A DNA stretch of 64,000 bases, taken from CAZKAP01 sp964552195. Lineage in GTDB: Bacteria > Bacteroidota > Bacteroidia > Flavobacteriales > Flavobacteriaceae. Location of the stretch: positions 90,615 to 154,614 of the forward strand of contig CAZKFM010000007.1 of assembly GCA_964552195.1 (NCBI GenBank), read 5' to 3'. Each line of letters opens with the position of its first letter. The first letter of the stretch is position 1. The notes under the pieces are model-generated. The model saw only the letters and a list, made by a program, of their open reading frames with translations, had not been told where the DNA came from and made no database searches. A program made the translations under genes and the position numbers. Positions 8,735-17,573 of this stretch are shown here, piece by piece.

Positions 8735-10343
8735 ATACGGTGGTTTGAGTAAACCCAGGTACCTCGGCGTCAAGTTCAATCAGCAATTCCCGAAAGCCCA
8801 GGGCGACCCCATTGGTCCAGCCGAATCCGTCCTGCGTGGGATATTCCCCGCCACCGGATAGCAATTCAAGATTCTCAACGTTGTACTTTTCCATCATTTT
8901 ACCGGTCCGCTTATACACCCTGTTGTTCAGTCTCAGCCAACGCTGCATGATTTCCACGGCCTCCGACTCATAACCGTAATTGAGCAGACCCTTTACGGCC
9001 ATCCACTGCAACGGCGCCCAGCCGTTGGGCGCATCCCATTGTTCACCGGTATTCCTCAATGTGGTAACCAGTCCCCCCGGCTTGAGAAAAACGTTCATCA
9101 CCATATCCTTCACCATTTCGGCCTGCCGTTCGGTGGCAATTTCGAAGAACAACGGATAAACTCCCGCCAGAGTCAGCTCTTCGGTCAGGGCTCCCTGTCG
9201 GAAGTTATAGTCGAAATAGAATCCGCCGGACTCCGACCAGAGTTGTTCCTGTATGAAGGTCTTTCGGGTCTCAGCCAATTCCTTGTATTTCAGGAATTGA
9301 TCCAGCCCGTCTACTCCCTGCAGTTCGTAGGCCCGGGCCAGGGTCAACTCGAGGTGGTACATCAGTGAATTCAGATCCACAGGAATGATATCCGCAGCCA
9401 CCGTGTTTCCCAGTCCGTCGCCGGAAAACCAGCGTGAACTGAAGTCCCAGCCCGAGCAGGCGGCCGTTCTCAGGTGATTGTACAGGGTGCGCTTATCGGC
9501 TGCACCCAAACGGGATGCCAGCTCCACATCCTCCCTGTACGATTCGAACCGGGGAAGATAAGAGACATCGTAATACCGGTTTACCAGTACCGAATCCCAT
9601 TGAACCGTTCGCAGGTCTGCAGATTCCGCAGAACTATCAGTCCGTTCCATCCAGTAGGCGTATTCTTTTTCCAGGGCGGGCAGGTATTGCTGGTAGATTT
9701 CCTCGTTTTCAAGGGCTCCGGTTTCCACCATCAAGCTAAAAAACGGAGGCTGAGAACGCGTCTCGTAATACGTGCGGGTGCCATTGGGAATAAAACCGAT
9801 GCTGTCCAGCAAGAAGGAAAAATTCCTCAGCATGTGTCCGAACAGCTCGTCCCTCTCCGATACCCGTAAACCTTCCATGGTAAAATAACTGTCCCAATAA
9901 TAAATCTCACGAAATCTTCCTCCGGGCACTACATAGGGATATGGGAGCGGGATACGCGAACTATGAGCCTCCGGTTCATCGGCAGGCCTGCTGAGGGCAT
10001 CCCAGAGGTTTTCCAGATGCTCGTACATAGAAAGTGAGGTATCTGAAACCTGCACCGGTGCAGGCTTCCAAGTATCGGTGAAGTGCTCAGCGACGAAATC
10101 TTCCAGGGAAAATCCTTCCTGCTCCTTCATGCGTAGATACTTTTCATTCAGCTCCATGGGATCGCTCACCGGAGTCAGGTCCACGAAAGACTTGGAGTCG
10201 GCGAAAATATCGGTTTCGTGTACCGCCTTAAACAGTTCGGTCTGATAGAAGCCCAAATCCCCTTCATTATCCTGGTTTTTTTTACAGGAAATAGTAACGA
10301 GGAGTAACAGGGCAAGTAAAGCGCAGTTTCGCATGGTCTTCAT
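8724..10343 (-). CDS. Trehalase (GH37), lipoprotein
   Basis: A 539-residue trehalase that hydrolyses trehalose to two glucose. Signature 1, PGGRFREIYYWDSY, is at residues 140-153, and signature 2, QWDAPNGWAPLQ, at 435-446. By analogy with E. coli Tre37A the general acid is D300 in GWDFSSRW and the base E500 in GGEYPTQDGFGW. Residues 1-20 form a lipoprotein signal with C20, so the enzyme is envelope-anchored. This favours use of external trehalose over turnover of a cytoplasmic pool. It sits 34 bp after the dienelactone-hydrolase-like gene and overlaps the EamA gene. Confidence 0.95.
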   Translation of the reverse strand: MKTMRNCALLALLLLVTISCKKNQDNEGDLGFYQTELFKAVHETDIFADSKSFVDLTPVSDPMELNEKYLRMKEQEGFSLEDFVAEHFTDTWKPAPVQVSDTSLSMYEHLENLWDALSRPADEPEAHSSRIPLPYPYVVPGGRFREIYYWDSYFTMEGLRVSERDELFGHMLRNFSFLLDSIGFIPNGTRTYYETRSQPPFFSLMVETGALENEEIYQQYLPALEKEYAYWMERTDSSAESADLRTVQWDSVLVNRYYDVSYLPRFESYREDVELASRLGAADKRTLYNHLRTAACSGWDFSSRWFSGDGLGNTVAADIIPVDLNSLMYHLELTLARAYELQGVDGLDQFLKYKELAETRKTFIQEQLWSESGGFYFDYNFRQGALTEELTLAGVYPLFFEIATERQAEMVKDMVMNVFLKPGGLVTTLRNTGEQWDAPNGWAPLQWMAVKGLLNYGYESEAVEIMQRWLRLNNRVYKRTGKMMEKYNVENLELLSGGGEYPTQDGFGWTNGVALGFRELLIELDAEVPGFTQTTVYAD

Positions 10344-10377
10344 GGAGTGGGATATTTGGATTTGGTATATTCAGGGG

Positions 10378-11232
10378 CTAGCGATCGAACACTTCGTCGA
10401 ATAGTCTTTGAGTGGCCGCCCAGGAAAGGCTGTCCGCCTCTTGGTTATAGGCCAGGGGAAGATTGAATTTGGCCCCGAGTGAGTCGGCTCCTTTGCTCGT
10501 AAATCCGTGAACGGCTCCGGGATACGACTGGAATTCAAGCGGTACTTCGGTCTCGGCCATGGCCTCCTTGAAGGCCGCTATGGACTCCTCGGACACAAAA
10601 GGGTCGTCTGCACCGTTGCATACCAGTATTTTTTTGACTTTCATACCCTCACCGGGCATCACGGCCAGCGCTAGGCCCGCGTGGTAGGCAGCAACTCCAT
10701 CCAGATCCATGCCCGAATTAGCCATACTCAAGACTACGCTTCCCCCGAAGCAATATCCTATGGCCGCTATGTTCTCGGGATCCACGGTGGGATGCTTCCT
10801 CAATTCTTCCCAAGCCGCCCTGAATCGGTCTTTCCCGCTTTCAAAATTGGACATGACCTCCATGGCGAATTTACCCGCGTCCTCTGGATGGCTGGCGACC
10901 TTGCCGTTACCGTACATATCGACAGCCAGGGCCGTATAGCCTAAGCCAGCCAGCATGTCTGCTCTTTCGCGCGTATACGCGTTATGGCCCCACCATTCGT
11001 GAACGACTAGTACACCGGGCCGTTTTCCCTCTTGATTCTCATCGTACGCAATATACCCCTTCAGGGTCATGGAATCTGAGGCGTATTCGATCTCCGAGCC
11101 TACTACAGAAACCGTCTGGTTCGACGGTACTGTCGGGGCGGGGTCGGATGGCTTCTTCTGTTCTTTACAGGACAATAGAAACAGAGAAAGGGAGAGTGTA
11201 GTCAGTAATAGAGTGGGAAAGCAGCGCCTCAT
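10378..11232 (-). CDS. Dienelactone hydrolase-family lipoprotein
   Basis: A 284-residue alpha/beta hydrolase with lipobox cysteine C22 (LLSCKE). The triad is visible: cysteine nucleophile C161 in GYCFGG, D210 in GADDPF and H242 in VHGF, with E79 in VHEWWG, the conserved acidic helper of the dienelactone hydrolase family. The cytoplasmic enzymes open dienelactones, but envelope lipoprotein forms have unknown esterase substrates. It is first in a run with trehalase and the EamA transporter, and divergent from the vWA lipoprotein. Confidence 0.88.
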   Translation of the reverse strand: MRRCFPTLLLTTLSLSLFLLSCKEQKKPSDPAPTVPSNQTVSVVGSEIEYASDSMTLKGYIAYDENQEGKRPGVLVVHEWWGHNAYTRERADMLAGLGYTALAVDMYGNGKVASHPEDAGKFAMEVMSNFESGKDRFRAAWEELRKHPTVDPENIAAIGYCFGGSVVLSMANSGMDLDGVAAYHAGLALAVMPGEGMKVKKILVCNGADDPFVSEESIAAFKEAMAETEVPLEFQSYPGAVHGFTSKGADSLGAKFNLPLAYNQEADSLSWAATQRLFDEVFDR

Positions 11233-11248
11233 TGTTAATATTTTAGCT

Positions 11249-11256
11249 CAAAAATA
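11249..11256 (-). promoter_or_regulatory. Candidate -7 element for the hydrolase-trehalase-EamA run
   Basis: TATTTTTG on the minus strand is an exact TAnnTTTG match 17 nt upstream of the ATG at 11232. No TTG is seen at the right distance, so this is a moderate call. Confidence 0.4.
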
Positions 11257-11282
11257 CCTCATTTCGAACTGAAAACCATCGG

Positions 11283-11310
11283 TTGCAGTCTGTAAACCTC
11301 GCTATCTTCG
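11283..11310 (+). promoter_or_regulatory. Promoter of the vWA lipoprotein gene
   Basis: TTG (11283-11285), a 17-nt spacer and TATCTTCG (11303-11310, one mismatch to TAnnTTTG). The expected start of transcription is about 20 nt before the ATG at 11339. Confidence 0.55.
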
Positions 11311-11338
11311 CGTGTAAGAATAAGAATACGACCGAGTT

Positions 11339-12436
11339 ATGATGAAACATGCGACGGGGATATTCGCTTGCCTGACCTGCTTGTTATTGCTCTCCTGCAA
11401 CAATTCCCCTTATATCGATGACCTCTCAGAGCCGAGGGGTATATATGGACTGGGCAGGGTGCCCGACGAATGTCTGGGATTGGAAGAACCTGAGCTTCGG
11501 CTTACCATCCTCAACCAATCCAGTGCCCCTCCGGCCAACGTTTCGGTTTTCTTCCGAGTGACGGACAACGCCTCGAATCCCATTGATGGCCTTCAGGCTA
11601 CGAATTTCAGCCTTTTTGAACAGGGAAGAAACGACGAATGTTTCAGTCAGGTTTCGTCCTCGGAGTCTTTTGCGAGCATATCCAACAACCCACAGATTTT
11701 CTCCAATCAGACCCTTCTGCTACTCGACCTGAGTAATTCGGTGCTCGAAAACGGATTGGATCAGCTCAAGGATGCCTCGGCGAATTTCATCAATGCCCTC
11801 ATGCCGGATTCCCCGAATCCTTCGGTTCAGATGGCCATTTACGGGTTCGATGGGCAGGATCGGCTGATCGAAATTCAGAGACTCAGTGCCAACAAAGGTG
11901 TCTTGCTAGCCGCTATTGAAAATATCAGCCCGGCAATCAGTCAGGACCCCTCGACAGACCTGTATGGGTCCGTGATTCGCATCACGGAAATTGCCAGCCT
12001 TATGGTGCAACAGGCCAGAAGGAATTCGTATGTAGCGGCGGCTTCGGTGGTTTTGTTTACCGATGGGACGGATCAGGCGGCCCGCTATACCCGTCAGCGC
12101 GCTCTGGATGTGGTAGACAACGCGGACTCGGACATCGCCTATTACACTATTGGCCTGGGAGATGAAATCGATGAAGAGGTCTTGCAGCGCATAGGGAAGA
12201 CCTTCAGCGCCTTCGCCAGCAACAGCGGCGAACTGCAGGAGACCTTCGAAAGCATATCCCAGAGGTTGCTGTCCTCGGCGAACAGCTACTATTTACTGGA
12301 ATACTGTTCCCCCAAACGCAACGGCAGCGGGAGCAATAATCTGGTTATAGAACTGAACTACGACGGCAAGTCTGGAGCGGTACAGACCAGTTTTCTTGCC
12401 GATGGGTTTACCACGGGATGTCAGGTCACAGAATAG
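11339..12436 (+). CDS. vWA-domain lipoprotein
   Basis: A 365-residue lipoprotein (lipobox LLSC, C20). After about 100 residues that look like an immunoglobulin-type region (VSVFFRVTDN), a von Willebrand A domain begins at LLLLDLSNS, with MIDAS residues D130, S132 and S134 and a later FTDGTD segment. Such domains bind partner proteins through a divalent metal. Several cysteines lie outside the lipobox, so disulfides are possible. It stands alone on the plus strand and ends one base from the convergent M14 gene. The binding partner is unknown. Confidence 0.85.
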   Translation: MMKHATGIFACLTCLLLLSCNNSPYIDDLSEPRGIYGLGRVPDECLGLEEPELRLTILNQSSAPPANVSVFFRVTDNASNPIDGLQATNFSLFEQGRNDECFSQVSSSESFASISNNPQIFSNQTLLLLDLSNSVLENGLDQLKDASANFINALMPDSPNPSVQMAIYGFDGQDRLIEIQRLSANKGVLLAAIENISPAISQDPSTDLYGSVIRITEIASLMVQQARRNSYVAAASVVLFTDGTDQAARYTRQRALDVVDNADSDIAYYTIGLGDEIDEEVLQRIGKTFSAFASNSGELQETFESISQRLLSSANSYYLLEYCSPKRNGSGSNNLVIELNYDGKSGAVQTSFLADGFTTGCQVTE

Positions 12437-12437
12437 C

Positions 12438-13913
12438 CTAGTCGATTACCAGTGCATTTCTAAAGTTTCGGTAGTCTCTGTCAGTCAGATCGATGATGTA
12501 CCCATTGATGACGGCATGAGTTAGCCGATCGTCTTTTTCCAGGAAAAAAGTAGGATTGATACCCGGGCGAAGCCTGAATGTCGGCTGTCTGAAATCCGGG
12601 CTAACGGCATTGATGGGAGAACGCAGGAATCTCTGGCCTGGCTCCAGTCCCTGTATCCTCAGATAACCATAACCCATTTTGAGCAGGTCGAAGTCGTTCA
12701 TAACAAACAGCATCCCTCCGGTAGCCTCCACCACTGAGGAGGTCACTCGGGGCTCCACCAGGGTGAATCCTGCGGCATCAAAGGTCTCATAACCATAATA
12801 GGTGGACAGGTCGCCCACGTCCTCCACGCGACTTTCTATATGGAAGCCATCGTGGTGCACATCGTCTCTCTCGTTGCGCCTGATACCCAAATCGAGTAGG
12901 TACTTATTACCATCGAGCACGTAAGTCACATTCGTGATTTTCAGATCGAACAGTTTGAGATCGTTAGATGGAATGGAGTGATACTCCTCAAGGGGAATCC
13001 GATGGTAATCACCACTGGCTATGGATTTCAGCGCCTGAATCAGGATCAGAAAATTCAACTTGCGAACCTGTTGTCTTTCGGGGTCACCCGGATATCCCCC
13101 GGATTCGATAAGGATGGTGCTACTCCCCCACTTCTGTATGTTATCTCCAAATGCCCGTGGCTCAAAATCATCGCTGTATTTTCCGACCTGACCGGGAACC
13201 ACCTGCTGCAAAGTGCGGTTCATCAATCCGATGAGTTGCATGGACCGCCGGCGAATGGAATCGATTTCCTTCTCGTAATTGAAGGGCGGGGCCAGGAAAG
13301 ATATGCTCGCGGGAAGGGGCGTCCTTTCTACGTTATAGTACTTCTGCTGGTCGTGCAGGTTGAAGCCAAAGTCGGCATCCAGGCTGTCCCTGACGGCTTT
13401 CAGCACTCGGCCTTCAGGCGATTGTAAACTCTGGGCATCGCGGTTCAGGTCGATTCCAAGGGCGGTCCGGCGTGCGAATATTTGCGCCCCGTCCGGATTG
13501 AGCATAGGAAGAAAATGAACCCGGGCCTTGGAGCGCAATTCCCTGACCCAGGAACTCTCCCAATTTGCGCCGAAGTAGTTGAGCAAATCGAATATCGCCT
13601 GTGTCGCCGTTGGCTCGTTTCCGTGCATCTGGGACCAGAGGAGAATATCCGTATCACCCTGCCCGAAGCTCACCAAATTAAGCGATCTGCCCTGCAGGGA
13701 ACTTCCGATCCGGTTTACTTCGAACCGGCCATCGCCACGCCACTGCCTGAGTAAGCGCTCGACATCGTAGTGCTTGATTCTCCGCTTCTCGAGTGTGGAC
13801 TCCCGATAAGTGTCATAGGAATTCAAGATGTTCTGTACGTCCGCATCCTGACCATATACAGTTGCGGCTGCAAGGAGTACGATAGCGGATAACAGGTTTC
13901 TTTTTGGTTTCAT
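12438..13913 (-). CDS. M14-family zinc carboxypeptidase, secreted
   Basis: A 491-residue peptidase with an N-terminal signal (residues 1-21, ending VYGQ). Zinc ligands are H97 and E100 in MHGNE and H187 in NLHDQ, the LNPDGA and DLNRDA segments are in place, and the general base is the glutamate in ILIESGG (E270). The M14 domain covers about residues 45-310, followed by some 180 residues without an obvious motif that may be a binding domain. The start of the downstream amidase frame touches its stop. A second M14 enzyme at 51458 has the same catalytic motifs but no signal peptide. Confidence 0.92.
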   Translation of the reverse strand: MKPKRNLLSAIVLLAAATVYGQDADVQNILNSYDTYRESTLEKRRIKHYDVERLLRQWRGDGRFEVNRIGSSLQGRSLNLVSFGQGDTDILLWSQMHGNEPTATQAIFDLLNYFGANWESSWVRELRSKARVHFLPMLNPDGAQIFARRTALGIDLNRDAQSLQSPEGRVLKAVRDSLDADFGFNLHDQQKYYNVERTPLPASISFLAPPFNYEKEIDSIRRRSMQLIGLMNRTLQQVVPGQVGKYSDDFEPRAFGDNIQKWGSSTILIESGGYPGDPERQQVRKLNFLILIQALKSIASGDYHRIPLEEYHSIPSNDLKLFDLKITNVTYVLDGNKYLLDLGIRRNERDDVHHDGFHIESRVEDVGDLSTYYGYETFDAAGFTLVEPRVTSSVVEATGGMLFVMNDFDLLKMGYGYLRIQGLEPGQRFLRSPINAVSPDFRQPTFRLRPGINPTFFLEKDDRLTHAVINGYIIDLTDRDYRNFRNALVID

Positions 13914-14587
13914 TAAGGTGAGTTAATCGGTGGTTTCCTTAGTTTGAGTTTCGAACGAATGGCCGCCATAAAGGCTGAACCGGGGTCGGTCTTCTCCGTG
14001 CGGTAAGCCGAATCCCGTTCCTTCCAGAGCTCGTGACCTTCGAATTCGGTGTATTCATAGTGTCCGATAACATATCGGATCGGATACTTCTTCTTCAATT
14101 CCCGTATCAATCGGATATTGGTTTGGAGTTGATCCTCGGTCAGGGGTGTATCCTGCGTGCCTCCCACGTTCTCTATCCCGATGGCACAGTGATTCAGTCC
14201 AATAACGTGTCGAGCCATCAGGGTATCGGGCATGAGTTGGTAGGGCGTGCCGTCCCGGTCGATCAGGTAGTGGGCGGATACATTGAGTTCTCCCCCTGCC
14301 TGAATGTCTTCCCTGGCCGAAGGAAGACGGGTGGGATAAAAGGTTTGAAAAGAGGTTTCCAGATCGGGTATATACGTCCAGTGTACCACGATCATATGAG
14401 GCTGTATGGTGGGCATAGACTGCTGCATTCCATAGCGATCCTTCATGTACTCCAGGCTGAGCCTCTTTCGCTCCTTCCCGAACTCTATGGGACGTTCCCG
14501 AACTTCTATACCTCCCGAACGACAGCCCGAAACCAGAATCATCATAATTAGCAGTAAAGGTGGGAAATGCTTGAGTTCAGGCTTCAT
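13913..14587 (-). CDS. N-acetylmuramoyl-L-alanine amidase (amidase_2 type), lipoprotein
   Basis: I place the start at the ATG at 14587, giving 224 residues with a lipoprotein signal (C22 in VSGCRS). The frame is open a further 84 bp, but that extension would bury the signal. Amidase_2 features are the zinc histidine in VVHWTY, SAHYLIDRDG, NHCAIGIENVG, a second histidine in VIGHYEY and KTDPG near the end. Family members cleave the bond between muramic acid and L-alanine in peptidoglycan. It overlaps the M14 gene by one base, and the pair could act together on muropeptides. Confidence 0.87.
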   Translation of the reverse strand: MKPELKHFPPLLLIMMILVSGCRSGGIEVRERPIEFGKERKRLSLEYMKDRYGMQQSMPTIQPHMIVVHWTYIPDLETSFQTFYPTRLPSAREDIQAGGELNVSAHYLIDRDGTPYQLMPDTLMARHVIGLNHCAIGIENVGGTQDTPLTEDQLQTNIRLIRELKKKYPIRYVIGHYEYTEFEGHELWKERDSAYRTEKTDPGSAFMAAIRSKLKLRKPPINSP

Positions 14588-14941
14588 ATGCAAAGGAAGT
14601 TTTAGGACAGGCACCGGTTTAAAAGTGAAAAACTGCAGGTCATTTACTCCACATACTGTCGCCCCGGTCATATCCGAATGACGCTAAGACAATTCAATTG
14701 AAGGAACCCATTTACCTGTTGTCCTCCAATTCAAAAGTATCCGGATTCGACACGGACCATTGTAATTTTCGTTTTGTCTACGCCCCACCTTCCGGACCCT
14801 ACCCTACACCCAAGCGGCCCTACACAACATTATTTTCTCAGGACTGGACCATCGGATTACCTTTACTAAAAATAAAGGGAAAATTTTCATTTTCATATAG
14901 TGTTCTATTGAAGGCCCCATCCGTGAGGATCGGGCCTTTTT
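14588..14941. other. Non-coding gap between amidase and menB
   Basis: About 350 bp without a convincing gene. A frame on the plus strand runs from a TTG at 14698 into the antisense of menB and is not credible. I see no clear amidase promoter. The one structured element is the terminator at 14911-14942, whose T-run is on the plus strand. Confidence 0.5.
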
Positions 14942-14942
14942 C
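14911..14942 (+). terminator. Intrinsic terminator, T-run on the plus strand
   Basis: AAGGCCC (14911-14917) pairs with GGGCCTT (14932-14938), with an inner ATCC/GGAT stem and a GTGA loop, followed by TTT. The T-run favours plus-strand transcripts although the adjacent gene menB ends here on the minus strand. It may serve both directions. Confidence 0.65.
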
Positions 14943-15775
14943 TATGAGATCCAGCGATCCTTGGCGAAATTCGGGGGTCGTTTTTCCAGAAAGGCATTCC
15001 TCCCCTCCTCGGCCTCGTCCGTCATATAGGCGAGACGCGTTGCCTCCCCGGCGAATACCTGCTGACCGACCATGCCGTCATCGGTCAGATTCATGGCGAA
15101 TTTCAGCATTTTTATACTCGTCGGGCTCTTTTCCAGTATTTCTTCTGCCCAACGATAGGCTTCGCTTTCCAGGGCCTCATGGGGAACCACTGCGTTGACC
15201 ATGCCCATTTCACGGGCCTCTTCGGCCGAGTAGGTCCGGCCCAGAAAGAAGATCTCACGGGCCTTTTTCTGCCCTACCATCTTGCCTAGGTAAGCAGACC
15301 CATATCCCCCATCGAAACTGGTTACATCGGCATCGGTCTGTTTGAACCGGGCATGCTCCCGACTGGCCAGTGTGAGGTCGCACACCACATGCAGGCTATG
15401 CCCTCCTCCAACGGCCCAACCGGGCACTACGGCTATGACTACCTTTGGCATGAAGCGGATCAACCGCTGTACCTCCAATATATTAAGCCGGTGCATGCCG
15501 TCCTCTCCGACATAACCTCGCTTGCCACGGGCCTTCTGGTCTCCGCCACTGCAGAATGCATACACCCCGTCCTTGGGAGAGGGGCCTTCTCCCGTAAGGA
15601 GTACAACCCCTATGGTTGGGTCTTCGCTTACGCGGTAAAATGCCTGGTATAGTTCGGAAGTTGTCTTGGGACGGAAAGCATTTCTCACTTCCGGCCGGTT
15701 GAAAGCGATCCGGGCAATGGCACCGTCGCGTTTGAAGGTGATGTCTTCGAATTCCTCTATGGTCTCCCAATTCAT
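14942..15775 (-). CDS. menB: 1,4-dihydroxy-2-naphthoyl-CoA synthase
   Basis: A 277-residue crotonase-fold enzyme that closes the second ring of the naphthoquinone nucleus in menaquinone synthesis, forming 1,4-dihydroxy-2-naphthoyl-CoA from succinylbenzoyl-CoA. MenB-specific segments are VRNAFRP, AFCSGGDQKARG, WAVGGGHSLH, TSFDGGYGSAYL and VGQKKAREIFFLGR, which separate it from general enoyl-CoA hydratases. The length is normal. No other men gene is adjacent. It stands alone, 66 bp downstream of the helicase gene on the same strand. Confidence 0.95.
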   Translation of the reverse strand: MNWETIEEFEDITFKRDGAIARIAFNRPEVRNAFRPKTTSELYQAFYRVSEDPTIGVVLLTGEGPSPKDGVYAFCSGGDQKARGKRGYVGEDGMHRLNILEVQRLIRFMPKVVIAVVPGWAVGGGHSLHVVCDLTLASREHARFKQTDADVTSFDGGYGSAYLGKMVGQKKAREIFFLGRTYSAEEAREMGMVNAVVPHEALESEAYRWAEEILEKSPTSIKMLKFAMNLTDDGMVGQQVFAGEATRLAYMTDEAEEGRNAFLEKRPPNFAKDRWIS

Positions 15776-15841
15776 TTGCGTTTCTTTTTGGTAAAGTTAC
15801 GCAAAGCGTTCAGGCCAGCCGGGAATTGACAAGTACGGGAT

Positions 15842-17380
15842 TTACATGATCTCCGCGAATTTGCGGGATATACTGGAGCGCAGTTTGCGCTCATAGTCTT
15901 CCTCCAGCCACTCCTTGTAGTTCTTGGTATTGTTCATGATGCAGTAGGAATACTGTCGGACCCTATAGGATATGTCTTCTTTGAGCTCCTTGGCCAGCAG
16001 GCGAGCGTCGAATACATCCTCGCTGTTTTCCACACAGATCTGTGCGTGCTGCTCTATACTGCGTTCCAGGACCAGTTTGGACTTCAGACCTTGGGCGAAT
16101 ACTTTTTTGTACTCTTCCTTAACGTCGAAAGAAATGTCCTTGGACTTAGCAAACTTCTTTCGGAGTTCTGGCGGCATCTCATAAACGAATTCCCGTTCGA
16201 TGTCTTCATCGTTCTTGATATTTTCAAGGAAGAAATCCGGGAAATGGAAGATTTCCTGCCAGTCCAGAGGCGTATCCCAGGCACCGAAACGGGCCATGTT
16301 ATTACCCAGGTCGATGACGTTAAACTCCTTTTTCTTCGGAAGTATGCGCGATCCCCGTCCTATCATCTGAAAATACAAGGTAAGCGAACGGGTCGCCCGA
16401 TTCAGTATGATGGTCTCCACCGTAGGTTCATCGAATCCCGTGGTCAGTATGCTCACCGATGTCAGTATGGCATCAGGGGTTTCCGAGAACCATTCGAGTA
16501 TCTCTTTTCGTTCCGAAGGAGAGTTGCGGTTGTCCAGGTGGCGAATAGGCAATCCCGCCTTCTTGAAGGTCTCGTAGACCATGAAGGAGGTACTGATACC
16601 GTTATTGAAGATCAGAGTCTTGGTACCCCTGGCTACTTCATCATAGGACGCGAGCAATTTGCCGAGCATATTCTGATTCCCATAGAGCTCATCCGAAGAC
16701 TTTACGGTGTAGTCCCCGTGTATTCCCAGCTTCAACCCTCTCAGGCTGACATCGTACTTGTACATCTTCGCCTGAGCCAGAAAATTTTTATCGATAAGCG
16801 AGCGAATGGATTCTCCGACAATGAGCTTCTTGTAGTTGTCCTTCATCGGAAGCTTGATGTTCGAACTCAGAGGGGTGGCCGTTACTCCCAGTATATTGGC
16901 ATCTTCGAAATACTTGAACAGCTTCCTGAAAGAATTATAATGCGCTTCATCTATAATAACCAGGCCAATATCGCCTATGGAAACTTTCTGCTCCTGAAGG
17001 CGGTTGTTCAGCGTCTCGACCATCGCCACATAGCACATACAATCGTCATCGTCGGTAACTTCCTTGACATCGCTATTGATAATGCTATTCATTACGCCAA
17101 AACCGGACAGCATTTTGGAGGTCTGCCGGCTCAGTTCAATGCGGTGGGTCAGCACCACCACCTTTTTTCCGGTATTTTGTATATACCTGCGGGTGATTTC
17201 GGAGAAGATCACGGTTTTCCCTCCCCCGGTAGGTAACTGGTACAACAGATTGGAACCTGTCGGCATACTTCCCAGTTCCCTGAATATCTCTTTCAGGTCT
17301 CGTTCCTGATAATCGTAAAGCTTTTTTTTGGCGGTTGTTTTTGTTAGTTCCAAGAATTTGCTGTTTTTGGGAACGTCCAT
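15842..17380 (-). CDS. DEAD/DEAH-box (SF2) helicase
   Basis: A 512-residue superfamily 2 helicase with Walker A PTGGGKT (K55), DEAH (144-147), motif III TAT (167-169) and a second RecA domain with motif VI QMIGRGSR (338-345). The layout resembles the DEAD-box/type III restriction-like helicases common in Bacteroidota, with a C-terminal ~150-residue helical extension rich in charged residues. No nuclease, methylase or defence gene is adjacent, so a nucleic-acid remodelling role is likely but the substrate is unknown. An exact -7 box lies almost on its ATG. Confidence 0.88.
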   Translation of the reverse strand: MDVPKNSKFLELTKTTAKKKLYDYQERDLKEIFRELGSMPTGSNLLYQLPTGGGKTVIFSEITRRYIQNTGKKVVVLTHRIELSRQTSKMLSGFGVMNSIINSDVKEVTDDDDCMCYVAMVETLNNRLQEQKVSIGDIGLVIIDEAHYNSFRKLFKYFEDANILGVTATPLSSNIKLPMKDNYKKLIVGESIRSLIDKNFLAQAKMYKYDVSLRGLKLGIHGDYTVKSSDELYGNQNMLGKLLASYDEVARGTKTLIFNNGISTSFMVYETFKKAGLPIRHLDNRNSPSERKEILEWFSETPDAILTSVSILTTGFDEPTVETIILNRATRSLTLYFQMIGRGSRILPKKKEFNVIDLGNNMARFGAWDTPLDWQEIFHFPDFFLENIKNDEDIEREFVYEMPPELRKKFAKSKDISFDVKEEYKKVFAQGLKSKLVLERSIEQHAQICVENSEDVFDARLLAKELKEDISYRVRQYSYCIMNNTKNYKEWLEEDYERKLRSSISRKFAEIM

Positions 17381-17384
17381 CTTG

Positions 17385-17392
17385 CAAAACTA
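17385..17392 (-). promoter_or_regulatory. Candidate -7 element very close to the helicase ATG
   Basis: TAGTTTTG on the minus strand matches TAnnTTTG exactly, with TTA 19 nt upstream instead of TTG. It is only 4 nt from the ATG at 17380, so a transcript from here would be leaderless. It could be chance. Confidence 0.3.
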
Positions 17393-17573
17393 TCCTAAAA
17401 TGATGGCTATCTAATCCCGTTAGCCCGGTTTTTTCAGATTACTATTAACACTAACGACCAGATTCCCCGCTTTATTAAATGGATTGGGGAAAAATATTTA
17501 ATAACATTCCGAGGCCCCCGTTGACTGACCTTTCATAATGGAGTAATATGGCCTCGTTTTTTAAAATCGATCT

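Noticed and set aside
14698..15198. Plus-strand frame of 166 codons from a TTG in the gap into menB antisense
   Set aside because: Most of it is antisense to a clear menB gene and it has no domain, signal or start context.
16046..17236. Plus-strand frame of 396 codons inside the helicase gene
   Set aside because: It is the antisense shadow of a well-supported helicase with all SF2 motifs, and the translation has no recognisable domain.
17521..17549. TTGACT-N17-TAATAT upstream of rpoD as an E. coli-type promoter
   Set aside because: Bacteroidota use TAnnTTTG-type promoters, so this match is likely chance.
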